A DNA stretch of 64,000 nucleotides from Lucifuga dentata (lineage: Eukaryota; Chordata; Actinopteri; Ophidiiformes; Bythitidae), in the NCBI GenBank assembly GCA_014773175.1, contig VXCM01000202.1:25629-89628 (forward strand). Direction: 5' to 3'. The notes below the pieces were generated by a model. The model searched no databases and was not told the origin of the DNA. It worked only from the letters and a program-made list of their open reading frames with translations. The first letter of the stretch is position 1. Each line of letters opens with the position of its first letter. Below, piece after piece: positions 12,301-24,300 of this stretch. The translations under genes were made by a program, and so were the position numbers.

Positions 12301-15300
12301 GCTTTCCATGGAGGTGCCCTGGTTTCTAGAAAGGGTACAGAAATGTCAAAATAATTGTTTAAAACTTTATGATACTTTTCTTTATTAGTGAGGGGCCAAA
12401 TACTAAAGACTGTTCAAAAAAAATCGTTCAGTTGCTATTATGAGTTTTGTCAAAAACATTTTCTTATTCTTCTACAGAGTTGATCCACTTACCTCCAAAC
12501 CTTGTAAAATGCAAGTTTCATTAACACTTATCAAGACATTTGATGTGTTTAAACTGTTTAACACTAGAGTCATTGCCATATCATGATCAAATTGCTCGTT
12601 ATTTAAACAAGTCGTCACTACAGTATATCAAAAGAGAAAATAGCAAACAGTCTCTGTAGCATCACTATCCTGCCAGAGAATGAGATCACTTCTGTTTAGA
12701 GTCAAAGTAGGCTTGTTATGTAGGTTTTTATGTAGTTATCTCAGGAAGAGTCATAATTACTGAGAGCATTTAATATGAAAACAGTTAGCAAACAGGTTGT
12801 AAGTAGCTCTCAGAAAGGCTTTCTCTAATCATGAAGATCAGTGGACAGATGAGTCCTCCCTGTATGTGTTTGAACAGAGCTCTGACTTTGAATGTTGAAA
12901 CTTGAAACTGATTTTACCCTCTTATTGGTTGTTATCTTTGGTCTTCATAGCCTGAGTGACACACAAGAGAGCCTCGAAAGCTCACTCATCGAGAAAGAGA
13001 ATACTTTGGCCAAGACTTCTGAGAAACTTGAGCTTATCAACAGTCTCAGAGAATCTTTGAGTGAAAAAGAGACTCAGTGCAAAGATCTGTCTGACAGGCT
13101 ACTTCAGACTGAGCAAACCGTAAGTCTTTCTTGTTTTTTGTAAGGATCTACCACACTTTAGTAAGCAACAGTTGTTAATTTTTCATCCTCTGTGAGATTG
13201 AAATGGGTCAGCACTTTTTTAACCCAGTATGCCTGATCAAGTAAAAACAGCTTTCATCCTTGTTCTAGTTAGGAATGTCTGAAGAATTATTCAATCGTTG
13301 CAACCTATGTAGTAGCCTATTAATTAACCTATGTGGTTCTTTTTTGGTTATTCTCTCTTCTCAGCTCATGAATGTTTCCCAGAAATGCAGTGGCTCAGAG
13401 AAACAGTGCTCTGAATTGAAAACAGAAGCTGTCGACCTCACACAGAAGCTCAGTGTGCTGAAGGAAAAGGTGCGCCTTTATTATTTGACATACGGACTTC
13501 AAAACATGGATTTGAAACATTATATCAACCAGTGTTGAGGTGATGCTTCATTATGATTGTTTGTATTCCTTAATTTGCAGATACAAAAGCAGGAAGACAC
13601 AATAGAAACTTTACAAACTGAGCTTGATCAGACAACTGAGGAGCTGGACAAACTGAACGCAGTCCACCTGGAAGAACGTGCCCAGCTTATCCATGACCTC
13701 CAGAGTCGTGAGCGGGAAATCGATAGTCTTAAGGATTCCCTGTTGGAAAAGGAAAAAGAAATATCTCTACTGTCTGGTAACATAGCAGAGTATGCAGACC
13801 AAATCACAATGCTCAAACAGGAGATCAAGCTCAAAGGAGAAGATCTGGTTCGTGTAGAAAGTGCACTGATTAAGGCAGAACGGGAAGCAAGGATTATCAG
13901 AGACTCACAGAATTCAGATCAGCAGGTTCTTAACAGCAATATCACAGAGTTGGTGGGAAAGCTCAAGGATACAGAGATGGAACTGATCAAGGCAAAAGAA
14001 GAAAAGGAGTCTAAACTGGCTGAAGTGGAACACCTGATAAAACAGTCAGAAGAGGATGAGAAAACGATTCAGGAACTTCGAGGGGTGCTACAAAGGCAGA
14101 GTGTGAGCCATAATAAACATCTTTCTGAATGTGAAGCACACATAAACTCATTAAAGGAGCAGATGACTTCATCCATACATAAATTACAACAGGAGTCAGA
14201 AGGACTTGTGCTGCAACTTAAGGACGAAAATACCAGCAAAGAAAAATTACAGCAGCAACTTCATGATAAGGAACAGGCTTATGAAAAAGAGTTGAAGTCT
14301 TTCAAGGAAGAACAAAACAGGCTCCTGGCACAGGTGGCAAGACATAATGATGATGTGCAGGCATTGTCAAAACAGTTAGAGGAGCAATTGCAGAGTGAGA
14401 AACAAATGAAAAGAGTAATGCAAGAAAAACTAGAAAACATGGCATCATTGGAGAATCAACTAAAGGCCACTGACAAAGAGCGTAAGGAGGAAAGGCAGAA
14501 ATTCAATACTGAGTTGCAAGTACGGGATTCAGAAAATCAGAAGTTGAGCAGTGAAATTCTCAGTAAATCTGAAAATGTTTCCAAACTTAAGAACCTTTTA
14601 AAAAGCATTAAGTCTGAAAAACAGCAGCTTCAAAAGAAACACACGGTGTTGAGTGAGGAGCTTGAGTCACAAAAACAGCATGTAGAGCAACTTAACGAAA
14701 AAGTCGCATCAGCTCTTGAACTTAACAGCAGTCTGGAGAACAAAGTTCATCACCTTACAGAAGAAAATGAGAGATTTCAAGTGGAGGTAAATGAAAGGAT
14801 GAAATCCATTTCAGAACTTAAGGCTGAAAGGGACTCCCTGCAAGCTAAAATAGCTATATTTGAAACACAACAATCACAAAACAGCAAAATTATTGAAGGG
14901 CTACAAAAAGATAATGAGGACTTGAGTGCTCGAACTAATGAATTAAGTAGAGTTCTTGAGAAAAGCACACAGTCAAACTCAGAGTTCCTGCTGGAGAAAA
15001 CAAATGAATGTTGTAACCTCAACCAATTACTCAGGGAGAGGGAGGAGAAGGTGGCACAGCTGCAAGAGCAAGTGCAAAGCTTGATTTCAAAGGTAGAGCA
15101 GCTCCAGCACAACATGGCAAAAAAAGACCAAACTCTTAACAATCTTAGAACAGAAATTGAGGCCCAACAAAATCAACAAATGCAACTTCAGGAAAAAGTG
15201 TCTCTACTTCAAGAACAGGAATGCATCCTTAAATCTGGTTTAATAGAGAAAGACACAGTACTGAAACAGAAACAGGAAGAGTACATGAATTTACAGAATG

Positions 15301-18300
15301 AAATGACACATCAGAAAGATATTATATCCAAGGTACAGATCGAGGCTGAATCACTTCATGAAGAATGCTTACAGCTCCGCAAGCAAATACAGGAGAGAGA
15401 TGAAATGTTGGAAAATGTGACACAGCAACGTCAAAAAGACAAAGATGAACTCATGGCTCTGACCAGCTGGCTTGGTATTGTAGAGGACAATGCCAAAAAG
15501 CTTGAGTCTGAAAAGACAAAGCTTATAACACATTTGCAAAACTATGACATGGAGAAGACTGAAATGAAACAGGAGCTAGAGCAGGGAAAAAAAGAAGTGT
15601 GTAACTTACAAAACCATATCACAGCAGGCACTGAGGAAAACCTCCAACTTCGTGCTGCTTGTGAATCCAAGGAAAAGGAGCTTGCTCAGCAAGCTCAGGT
15701 TGTAAATGACCTTGATAGACACCTTAAAGTGGCGCTTGAAGAGAATTCCAATTTCAGCATAAAGCTTAGCACTCTGACAGGAGATAATCAGAGCCTACAG
15801 GAAGAGTTAGCACAGAAGATTCAGTCGGTTTCTGAACTAACCATTGAGAGGAGCTTACTCCAAGAAAAAAGTTCTCAGTTCAAAATTCAAATATCAGAAA
15901 GTCAGAAAGTAATTGATGACCTGTCAAAGGAAAAAGAGGACCTTACCATTGCAGTGGATGGATTAAGAGAAGTCTTTAAGCAACATGAACAATCAAACTC
16001 TATGAGTTTGCTTGAGAAAACAACTGAATGTACTAATCTGTCTAAAATGTTAAGGGAGAGAGAGGAACAAGTTGAAAAATTACAAGAGCAACTTGATAGC
16101 TTAAAAATGCAAATGGATCAACTGAACGTGTTGTTGAATGAGAAAGAACAGACTGTGTTAGAACAATGTTCACATGTGGAAGCCCAGCGGGTCCAGCAGG
16201 TACAACTTCAGGATACAGTATCTATGCTTCAGGAACAGGGATCTGTACTAAAGTCAGTGTTAATGGAGAAAGACACAATGTACCAGCAGAAAGCAGAGGA
16301 ATGTACTTTGTATCAGAATGAAGTCATGCAACAGAAAGAGCTCATATCAAAGATGCAAGTTGAGGTAGAATCATTCAGGGAAGAGTGTTTGGAGTTAAAG
16401 AAGCAGATAAAGCAAAAAGATCAGACCTTAAAAGATGTATCAAAGGAGTTTCAAAACCACAAAGATGAACTAAACAAACGGAATGAATCAGTGATGTCAC
16501 TCAGCAGTCAGCTTGGTGCCATGAATGAGAAGGCTACAGAGATGGAAGTTGAAATTACCAACCTAACGGCTGCTCTACAGAAACTCAATGCTGAAAAATG
16601 TCAACTGTTAGAAGAAGAGAACCAGAGGAAGGCAGAGATGGTTGATTTTAGAGATAATATTCAAGCACTGACTGACCAGAATAAAAGATTAAAATCTGAA
16701 CTTCAGATTCTGTGTAAGGCTCAGGAAGAAGTTGAAAATCTAAGAACAGCAGTGTCTGATAGGGACAACCAAGTATCTAATTTAACAAAAGAGCTGAAAA
16801 CATCATGCTCAGATAAAGAGAAGTTGAATTTGACCATACAAGAAAAGGATGATGCACTGAAACAGCAAGAGAATTTGGTACAGCAGATCAAGGAAAGATC
16901 AATGGCAGTGGAGAGTCAGGCAAGCCAGCAGACAGAGGTCATCACGCAGCTACAGAGTGAAATTCAGACTCTTCAACAGTGTCTCAAAGATAAAGATATT
17001 TTGTTACAGCAGACTGAGAAAGAACTTACTTCTCTCCAGGAAAAATTTACTTCAGAAAAAGAAGAATTGAATGTAAACTTGAATACTGCTGTTGAAAAGA
17101 CCAAGGAGCTTAACAGTAGAGTTGATGAACAGGAGATACAACTGAAACAGAAAGTTGATGACAATGTCAATTTAAGAACACAAGTTTCAGAGCTTGAAGA
17201 TTCTGTCTTGAAACTCAGAGGTCAAGTTGACCAGCTTACTTCAGAGTCATCCAAACTGAAGAATACTTTGGAGCAAAAAGAGCAGTCAAGTCTTGAACTT
17301 CAAAGTACTTCTTCAGCTGTTGTTGAAAATCTCAAATCAAAACTGGAAGCCAAAGAAGCAGAATGTGAGAGCATGAAAGAACAGCTTTCACACGTTGAAG
17401 AGTCTGTGATCAAGCTCAACAACACCCTCCAAGTACAAATATCTGAAATGGCAAGTCTGAAAAAGGCTTTGGAGGAAAAACAGGTCACTCTTTTGGACCA
17501 GACAAAGTGTCTTCAGGACATGCAAAGAAAAGCAGACGAGGCTGCACTCTTCAAAACTCAGTTCATGGAAAGCACTGAGTTGGCTTCACAGCTGCAGAAT
17601 CAGATTCAGTCACTCTCCACAGAGTCTGAAAACCTCCAGGAGTCAGCAGAGAGAACCCAAAGTGCCTTTAACAACCTAAAAGAAAAATATGCAATTGACT
17701 TAGAGGAGTTACAAGAAGTTAAAAAACAACTTTCTCAAAAAACGGATGAGGTATCCAACCTTAAAAAGTTAATGGATGATACCAATACCGCGCATAAGGA
17801 AGCAAAAACAACTATAGAAACATTAAGAAATGAGTTATCTGTGACCCATCATAAACTTCAGAAAACCCAAGACCTGAATTCTAGTCTTTCACAGGAAAAG
17901 GAAGAAGCTTTTGCTTCTTATCAAACAAATGTGTCATTACTGACTGTGGAAATAGAAAGACTGAAGACACAGCATGTTCAAGTTGTAGCACAAATGAACG
18001 CACTGACTGAAAATCTTGAGCAGAGAGAAATGGCTCTTCATGCAATTAACAGTCAGTACACAACTCAAGCCAAACACACGGCTCAGTTGGTTTCAGAGAT
18101 GCAGAAACTTGAGGATCAAAATAAGAGATTAAAGGACAAGATTAGTTTGTCAAAAGAAGAGAACCAAAAGTGTCTTAATGACGTTAGGAATGAAAAAGCG
18201 CATTTGCAAGAGGAACTTAAAAAATGTACTGCAGAGAAAGATGAGCTGGAAAGAAGACATTGCGAGACATGGGCAACACAGGGGGAGATGCAGATTCAAA

Positions 18301-21300
18301 TGCAGCAGCAGTCCAGCAGCATGAATGAAATCATGGAGCAAATGGTGTCCGAGAAGGAGGATCTTCAAGCAAAGGTTAGTGTCAAAGATGATGAAGTTTC
18401 TCAGTTGAAAGCAAACATTCAAAAGGTAGAACAAATTCTGCAGGATTCTGAGAATGAGTGGCTACTAGTTCTGGATAGAGAGAAGCAAGATAAGAATCTT
18501 CTTATGGAACAATTGAAAAGTGTTGAAAATGAAATGAAATCCAAAGATATTAAGGTTAATGTACTAAAACAAGACTTAGACAGCTTGCAAGAAAAACTAG
18601 CAGAAGCTGCCACAGGAGTTCGAATGGGTTCTGATCAACTGAAGGCAAAAGAGTTGGAAGTTTCAGAATCTAAGATCCAACTTGAAAAGGTATTAGCATC
18701 AGTCAAGGAAAAAGATTCTGAGAACAGTAAGTTGCAACAGGATCTAAAAGCTATGGAACATGAGTTACAAAAGCTAGAGGCTACAAAAAATAATATTGAT
18801 AAAGATTTATCTGTTTTGTCACAAACCACATCTGCAAATCTATCAACTTTAAATGAGGAAAAAGCCTTTTTAGAGGCCACAATAAAACAGTTACAGGAAA
18901 ATCATCAGTCTGAGGTAGATTCTTTGAAAAAGGAGCTGGATAAAACTTTAGCACAATTACAAAAGGCAGAGAATGCACTTAATGACACAGTACAGCATTT
19001 GCAAATGCAGCTGAAGGATGAATCAGAAAAAGTGAAAGAGGCTGTTGTCAATTACACTTCTTTACACAGGGAAATGCAAGCAAAAGATGAGCAAATTAAG
19101 TGTATGAGCATTCAAGTAAATCAGCAAAAGGAGTTACTTGCTGGACTCAGTCAACAGTTAAGAGATAAGGATATATTCGTCGCTCAAGTCATTGAATCTG
19201 CTTCAAATGAAAGATTGAAACTGGGAGAGGAAAAGAGCTCTCTGATAGCTCAACTAGAAAGCATGGACCATGCACACAAAACCTCGCTGAAAAAGCTTGA
19301 AGATGTGCAACAGTTAGAAGAACGCATTTCATGTTCTCAAAGTGAAATTGAACGAAAGAATTCAGAGAATGTTGAGCTAATTAAAGCGAATGGTAATCTA
19401 AAAAGTGAGCTAGTCAAGTTATCTAAAGAAAAAGATGCAATTAAGAAGAAGCTTCAAGCTGCTCTCATTCTCAGAAAAGATCTAATGAAAAAAATAGAAG
19501 AATATGAAAGCCAAAAAGAAAAGAGTTTAAATGATAATGCTGAGGTGTCTCTTTTGCAAGATAAGCTACAAGAATTAACATCTCAGTCTCAAGCCACGAC
19601 AAAAACGTATGAAAAGAATGTTTTTCTTCTTGAAAAGAAAATTCTTGAGAAAGAGGAAGAGATTCTTCAGCTGAAAAAAGAGGGAGGAAGACTTATGGAA
19701 CAGTTACAGACAGAAAAGCAAATTTTGCAAGCCACGTTGCATGAGAAAGAGGTTTGTTTGTCAGAAACATTTAATTCACTCAATGAAAAAAGTTGCTTTA
19801 TCAAACAACTGCAGTCCAGCCTTTCTGAAAAAGAAGATGCCTTTAAGCATGAGAAAAATACCATGATGCAGAAAGTAGAAGAGCTTCAAGATGAAATGAA
19901 GAAAACTAAAGATTTAATGGACAAATCTGATTTCTCTGCTGCTGCTGTCGACTTAGAAAATGAGCTTGCACAGATGAAGCAAGAAAAGGCAATGCTACAG
20001 AAGAAGACTCAGGCTGCATTGCTGGCACGCAAAGAGACAATGAAAAAGGCTCAGGAAAATGAAAAAAAATTAGTCCAAGAACTAGCCAAATTAAAAGATG
20101 ACTATAAGGCTCTTATGGAACAACACTGTCAGCAAACTAATGCTCTAAATGATGCCCAGTTGAACTTTGCAGAGAAAGTGAAGGAACTGGAGGACATCAG
20201 TAAAACATCTTTGTCTCATCTAGATGAAATAGAGACTTTAAGACAGCTTGTTGAGGAGAAGGATAAAACTTTGCAGGATTTAAAAATGTCTCTGGCTGAG
20301 AGAGAGAGTCAGAGTCACACTCTGTCAAACTTGCAAACAGAGCTTGAAACTGTTAAATCCAAATTTGACAGCATGTCTCTTGAGATGGCAAGTAAAGATG
20401 AGACTCTCGTAGACATGGAACAAATGACAGAAGCTTTGAACTTTAAACTTCACATGGTAGAGAATGATTTAACAAACGCACATGAAGAACTAAAAGTGAA
20501 AACTGAAGAATTTGAGAAATATAAAAACACAGTTAAAGCCCTTGAGCTAAAGACCCAAGAGGAGAGAAAAACATTAATGGATGAAAATGTGTCTTTACAT
20601 ATCCAGTTAAACACATCTCAGTCTGCATTAGATGAACAAAAACAAAAATTAGATGCTTACATTTGTTCAAATGAGCAAAAGTTTCAAGTTTTGATGGAAG
20701 AAAAAAAAGCTCTTATGGAGCAAATTGATCAGATGAAAGTGGAAATTCAGACCACAGTTGCTTCCATTTCACACAAAGATTTAACCATTCAAAAGACTTT
20801 AGGTGAAACACAGCAGCAGCTCATTGAGGATAAAAATGTTTTGACTAAGGAGCTTGAAAAAGTGCAACTGCAGTGTACTGAAAAAGAAAGTCGCTTGGAA
20901 CTGTTAAAACAAGAAAAAGAAAACGCAGCCCTTTCAGTTGATCAGCTCAGAGATGATGTTTCCACGCTGAATAAACAACTGAAAGCAGCTGAGAAACTTA
21001 ATGAACAACTACACCAGAAGATCTGTCTGGTGTGCTTTAAAGATGGCAGCAAAGAAGAGAGTAATTTGTCTTGCAAATGTGCTGAAACATTTGAAGCAAA
21101 ACTAAAGGAAAAAGAGGATGCCTTGGTCGTTTTTCAGGCTCAGATTTCAGAGATGGAAGAACTTGTTGCTGCCCTTGAACTACAGTTGAAGCAGCAAATT
21201 CAAATGCATGAAAATGCCATTGATAAGATGAAAACAGAGGTTGATGAGCTTCAGAGGTCTCGAGAAGGTGGCACAAAAATGAATGATCAGGACAGCCAAA

Positions 21301-24300
21301 GCAAAATTGCTCTCCTAACGAAGAAACTCCAAGCAGTTTTAATTTCCAGGAAAGAACTACTGAAGGAAAACACAACACTGAAAGAACAGGTAGAGACTAT
21401 GTCAGTTAAACATGAAGGGAAAGAGACTGAGTGTTTTGCTCTGGAGGTATCGTTGTCAGAGCTAAAACAACAAAATGTGGATCTGGAAAGCCGCATGTCA
21501 TCACTGAAAAAGGAGAAAGACAAGCTCAGTGCAGAAGCTGATCACATCCTCACTGATAATCACAGTCTGTCTGCAGCCTGCGAAAGCTTGAAACTGACCA
21601 TAGAAAACATCACCCAACAGAAGCAAGCTTTTTCATGCCAGCTCGAATCTCTTAAGGATTCTCAAGCCGAAGAGTTGTCCAAGTGGAAGTCAAGGCACTC
21701 AGAGCTAAAAGAGGAGTATGAGTCCCTTTTACAAGCATATGAAAATGTTAGCAGTGAAATGGATAAGATGAGGCAACTTTTGGAGGGGGCTAAAAGAGAT
21801 AAGCAGGAAGCACTCCGAAAAATACAGAAACATGAAACTGAGTTGGAGAGTCAAGAGAAGCAAGCTAGAGCGATAGAAGAAGAAAATGAAAGAATTAAAG
21901 AGGAGATGTGCAAATTTTCCAAAACAAAGCAGCAGAAAATTGAGGAGCTAGAAGATGAGAATAAGACAATTCAAAACAAAATGACCGAGTTTGTTGAAAA
22001 GCACCAAAACAAAGTTGCTGAGCTGACTGTTAAAAACCAAGAATTGGAGGCTGAAATCTGCAGTCTTAGAGAGTCTTCTGAGGATCTTCGAGAGAAACTT
22101 ACAGAGGTTCAAGCTGAAAATCTCCAACTGGCAGGAAAGCTTGAGGAGGCTACATCTTCATTAGAAAACAGGCACCTGGACTTAAAATCATATGCAAACA
22201 ACATGCAGTTTAAACTTGATGAAGCACTCAATTTGAATAATTCTCTGACTGCTCAGATTGAGGCCCAGAACACAGAAATTGGTGCCCAAATGGAAATCAG
22301 TAATTTATTACAAAGGGAGAAGCAATGTCTTTCTGCAAGAATTGAGAAAATGCAGAATGATCATGAACTGCATTTGGGAGAGAAGGATGAAGTTATTAAA
22401 GAGCTCCAAGACATTCTTAACAGACACAGCCAAGAGACCATTAGCCTAAATGAGAAAGTTAGAATCTTGGAGGATGATAAGTCTCTTTTGCAAGAGGAGC
22501 TTGAAAATGTTCAGGAGACTTCAGACAAAGTGAAAAATGAATATTTGGAGACTGTGATTCTCAAGAACTCTGAAAGAATTGATGAACTGACTGAATCTGT
22601 CAAAGTATTGCAGTCTCAGAACACACAGCTGTCTTCTCAGCTGGCAGCTAATAAGGAGATCAGCAATCAGGTTCGTCAAGAAAAAGAGGAGGAGCAACTC
22701 AGATTAGTCAGAGAGTTTGAGGAGAAGCTCAAGGTGGTTCAAAGAGGCAATGAGGGGTCCAGAAACGTGAAGAAGGAACTGCAAGAGCTTCTTAAAGAAA
22801 AACACCAAGAGATAAATCAGCTCCAGCAAAACTGTATTAAATACCAGGAATTGATTTTAGACTTAGAGAGGTCCTGGAAGACTTCACAGTCAGCCTGTGA
22901 CAACTTGGAAAAAGACCTTAAGAAAAGCTCAGAGAAGATAAGAAATTTAGAGGAGAGAAGTAAACATGTGGAAGCTGAGCTGACTACCCACAAAGATCTA
23001 CTGAAAGAGGCCACAGAAAAGACTGTGAGAATTAAGTCTGAAAGAGACCAACTGGCTATGGAAATATCAGAGCAAAGTAAAAACCCAGAGCATCAGGACT
23101 CAGAGGAAACCATAACCCCAAACACAGATGAGAAACAAATAAATTCGTACATGGAGAAACAAGTTATGTTCCAGAAACAGATAGATGACCTTCAGAATTT
23201 AAATGATCAAGAAAGTCAAAAAGTTGTTGAACTGAGAAAGCAAATAGACTCCCAAGATCTACAGATAAATACTCTAAAAAGAGAAGCAGAGACTAATGAA
23301 GCAAAGCTGTTGGCTTTATCTTCCTCCCCTGGAGGGGCAGATGCCACAAAGCTTTGGAACAACGTGTACCAGAAGACCTTGCATGAGAAGGATAGTCAGC
23401 TCCTCGAACAGGGTTTTGTGATTAAAAGGTTCCTTGAAGACATGCGGGTGAAGGATAAAGAGGTGAACGAACTACGAGTGAGTAAGTCAAGACTGGAAAG
23501 GACGCTCAATGAATACTCTGTTGCTGCTGCTGCACAACAAAGGCAGCTGTTTGTGATGGGTGCAAGTAATGCAGAACTCACAGAAACTGTTGAGGTTTTG
23601 ACTATGCAGTTAAAGGAACTCAGTGCTCAAGTTGAAAGAATAGACCAAGACAAAAACATGATAAACAGACAACTTGCTGACAAAGAAGATGTGATTTCCC
23701 AAATGCAGCTTAATCTCCAGCAGATAGAGAAGATGGATGCAGACAGAGATGCTCAGCTTCTCCTTTTACAGTCTCAAAAGGACAAACTGCAATCTGACTT
23801 TGAGAAGCAGGAGGGCATTTCCCTGCATTTGAAAACGCTCCTTCGGAGCAAAGATGCCGAGATCTCCTCCTTGCTGTCCTGTAGAGATGGACAGATGTCA
23901 GGCTATCTAGAACAACTCCAGACTAACTATCGTGCCCAAGCAGCACTTTATGAGGAAAGGTTAACTTCTTTGCAATGCCAGCGGGAAAAGGCTGACAATG
24001 ATTTCAGAGGGCTTGAGACCAAAGTCAGAAGCCTGCAAATGAAAGTTACCAGGTCTGCCCAGGAAAAGGAGCAAATGGAAGCTAAGATGGAGTCATTCAG
24101 GAACTCTGTGGTGTCTTTACAGACTGAGAGGGAGCGGCTGATGTCAGAATACAGAATCCTTCAAAAAACCAATCAGTTAGGGTTGACAGGTAAAGATGGC
24201 ACTGTTGATGGGGAAGTTGGTGCAGCTAAAGGCCTCAAACATGAAATAAGGAAATTGTTACATCAGATGGATGATCTAAATTCGGAGAATGCTATGCTCA

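Noticed and set aside
13557..13580. ATG at 13,557 as the start of a 3,957-aa protein
   Set aside because: It lies in the intron just before the acceptor taatttgcag. Upstream exons in matching phase show that the exon is internal to golgb1.
14777..15142. Antisense open frames inside the giant exon
   Set aside because: They are shadows of the Glu/Lys/Gln/Leu-rich coding strand with Ser/Cys/Phe-rich translations.
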